From: Chrysochromulina parva
Lineage: Eukaryota; Haptophyta; Prymnesiales; Chrysochromulinaceae
Length of the DNA stretch: 38,277 nucleotides
Assembly: GCA_002887195.1 (NCBI GenBank)
Contig: PJAB01000139.1
Location: forward strand, 1 to 38,277
Reading direction: 5' to 3'
The notes below the pieces were generated by a model. The model saw only the letters and a program-made list of their open reading frames with translations. It was not told the origin of the DNA and searched no databases. A program made the position numbers and the translations under genes. Every line of letters begins with the position of its first letter. The first letter of the stretch is position 1. Of this stretch, positions 36,701-38,277 are shown piece by piece.

Positions 36701-37650
36701 ATGCCGCCCCGCAAGCGCAAGGCGGACGAGGACGAGGACGGCGAGGAAGCAGCGCCATCGCAAGCTCCCTCGCAGGCGCCGCAGCCTATCAAGGCCGACA
36801 CCGCGGAAGCACTCGCAACCAACCTTTGCCGCTTCGGTGCGCTTGCTACCGCAGCACCGCTAAGCGTCCCTCCTCTGGCGATGCTCACGGGATGTTTTGC
36901 TTCGCGTACCTACCCCGCGCAGTACTGCTCCGCGAGCACACGCGGAAACCCATCACACGAACCGAGATCAAGGACCACGTAATGCCCGAGCATAAGGCAC
37001 AGGATCGCAGCGGCAAGATCTTCAAGCAGGTGTTAGCCGTTGCAAATGAGAAGCTGGGCCATATCTTCGGGCTCAAGCTCGTGGACGAAACGGACGCGGG
37101 CGCGGGCGCCGCCGACGATGCGGCCGACGATGCCGACGGTGGCGGTGCGGGCGCGAGCCAGGCGGGACCGAGCCAAGCAGCGGGCGCCAGCCAGGCCGCA
37201 GCGGGCCGAGGCGGTGGTGGCGCGGCGTCGGGCGGCCCGCGGTACATGCTCGTCAACCTGCTGCCACATGAAAAAATGGTGACGGAGCCACTCACCCAGA
37301 CAGACGAGGGGCAGGCCATCTACCTCGCCTTCGTCGAGGTGATCCTCGCGATCATCGCTGAGAGTCAGGACAAGGGGTCGCACGAGCCGACGTGGGTGAA
37401 GGAGGATGAGCTCTTCGGCCACCTGCGCAAGCTCGGGCTCGAGCCCGACTCGAGGCTACCGCCGCCTGCCGAGCCCGAGAAAGTCGAGAGCCTCGTCCAG
37501 AAGCGCCTCGTCAACGAGACATTCCTGCGTCGGCGCAAGCAAAAGGACAGGTTGGACGCGTACGAGTATCTGCGCGGCGCACGCGCCGTGCTCTGCCGCG
37601 ACGAGAGGCGCGCGGGTGACTTCCTCGCGAACTTGAAGAAAGGCAAGTGA
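36701..37650 (+). CDS. Nse3 / MAGE-domain subunit of the Smc5/6 complex
   Basis: Exons are 36701-36836 and 36923-37650 (phase 1), giving 287 aa from the ATG at 36701 (MPPRKRKADEDEDGEE). The second exon's frame stays open upstream, so an unspliced reading gives a wrong N-terminus with no MAGE start. Spliced, residues 41-56 read NLCRFVLLREHTRKPI, the classic beginning of the MAGE homology domain, followed by KDHVMPEH. An Ala/Gly/Asp-rich insert lies at about 92-135. The second winged helix starts at YMLVNLLPHE and ends in VNETFLRRRKQKDRLDAYEY, close to the C-terminus. Nse3 pairs with Nse1 (RING) and Nse4 (kleisin) and binds DNA in Smc5/6, which acts in recombination and repair. A single MAGE gene per genome is the rule outside mammals. 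The gene is divergent from the TRIC-like gene. Confidence 0.82.
36837..36922 (+). other. Intron of Nse3
   Basis: This is an 86-nt phase-1 GT-AG intron (CTTCG|GTGCGC ... GCGCAG|TACTGC). Splicing joins two different frames and restores the MAGE start. The intron beginning (TTGCTACCGCAGCAC) resembles the downstream exon beginning (CTGCTCCGCGAGCAC) with one gap on each side, a possible eroded duplication. Confidence 0.85.
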
Positions 37651-38277
37651 AACACCCTGAGATATCCCGTGCGAACGACGGCGGCGAAGAAAATGGCCGG
37701 CAGGGCAGTGTGCATGACGCTTTCAGTCAGCAGCTCAGCACTCGTCCTGAGACGTTGAGCAAGGTTCCTGAGACGATTGAGCAAGAAAGTCGAAAGCGGA
37801 AGCACCTCGTCGGGGCGCGGCGAGGAGACCGAAATGTGACCCTGAGACGTGTGCTTGTGTGAATCTTAACAAAATAATTGGAATGCGCCTGGCAAGTTTC
37901 CCTCTATCCAATTGCCTCTATCCACCTCCGGGCCTCGCGGGGACCGCGACCGGCGCCGCCCGGCGCGGACCGCCCGGCGGCCGCGCATCGAGGTTTACTT
38001 TACCATAGCCCTAGTGACGTATACCATAAAAATCGGTCGCCGGACCGGACCCGCGCCCCGCGGGCCCGCAGCCGCGGAGCGAACCGCCGGAGGCGGAGCC
38101 GCGCACGCCCGGCACGCGGGGGGCGGACCCCGGACGGGCGTGCGGGACCGGTCGCGAACCAATGGGTAGGCACCACTAGTCGCGGACCGACGGGGGGGCG
38201 CGTTCCCTCGTGGGGCAACTTGATTACGAACTAGGCAGCACCTAGGCAGTCAAATAATGCACATAATGCAAGGGTAC
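37651..38277. other. Non-coding right edge, no gene seen
   Basis: This is the 3' flank of Nse3 followed by a strongly GC-rich stretch with short motif-free ORFs. TGAGAC-GTTGAGCAA-like phrases recur three times at about 37748-37790 and 37840. No RNA gene or coding feature can be supported. Confidence 0.45.

Noticed and set aside
36655..36922. 331-aa unspliced reading of the Nse3 locus
   Set aside because: Its N-terminus is Arg/Gly/Ala noise from another frame; splicing from the ATG at 36701 gives a proper MAGE domain start.
1..38277. Giant-virus or phage insertion
   Set aside because: No capsid, packaging, polymerase or integrase gene is seen, and the genes are typical intron-bearing nuclear genes of even composition.

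Overview
This is a nuclear contig from a GC-rich eukaryotic microbe, not a prokaryote. I see spliced GT-AG genes with phase-consistent reading frames, a Nup58-type FG nucleoporin, a homeodomain protein, a plant/alveolate-type CDPK, an Nse3 (MAGE) subunit of Smc5/6 and Sfi1-type repeats. There is no operon logic, Shine-Dalgarno pattern, IS element or CRISPR. High GC, Ala/Gly-rich linkers, compact spacing, a CDPK and repeat-built introns suggest a marine alga. A haptophyte is my best guess at low confidence; a pelagophyte or dinoflagellate is possible.

Layout. 1-272: array of GATACAT-type motifs. 800-2401 (-): Sfi1-like repeat protein. 2685-5512 (-): CaMKK-like kinase fused to a degenerate inositol-polyphosphate-kinase domain, one intron. 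5835-8246 (+): multi-KH RNA-binding protein. 8572-9048 (-): mitochondrial MaoC-like dehydratase. 9183-9758 (+): small coiled-coil protein, one intron. 10430-13258 (+): homeodomain protein. 14537-15139 (-): unknown protein. 15975-25095 (-): giant SecA-type motor protein, 14 exons, 2364 aa. 25315-26931 (+): Nup58-like nucleoporin. 27608-29299 (-): CDPK. 30026-34319 (+): 1303-aa coiled-coil protein, one intron. 34710-35114 (-): possible acidic protein. 35524-36552 (-): TRIC-channel-like membrane protein. 36701-37650 (+): Nse3, one intron.

The genes do not form an obvious pathway. Four or five start-to-start pairs lie 134-322 bp apart (one looser at 726 bp) and probably share bidirectional promoters. 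Several products touch Ca2+ signalling (CaMKK-IPK fusion, CDPK, TRIC-like, Sfi1-like centrin-binding repeats), but linkage alone does not show co-operation.

The most striking feature is the introns. I could place 17, and all keep frame. In many, the intron starts with a diverged copy of the first bases of the downstream exon, or repeats the exon end with its donor site. That is what intron birth by tandem duplication of an AG|GT-containing exon segment would leave. Most introns of the SecA-like gene are also filled with 10-11-nt tandem arrays rich in CTGAT/TTGAT, and five share a 3' end of the form TGATTG-N(0-2)-YCCCTCATCAG. In two paralogous modules of the encoded protein, introns sit at non-equivalent positions, which argues they arose after the module duplicated.
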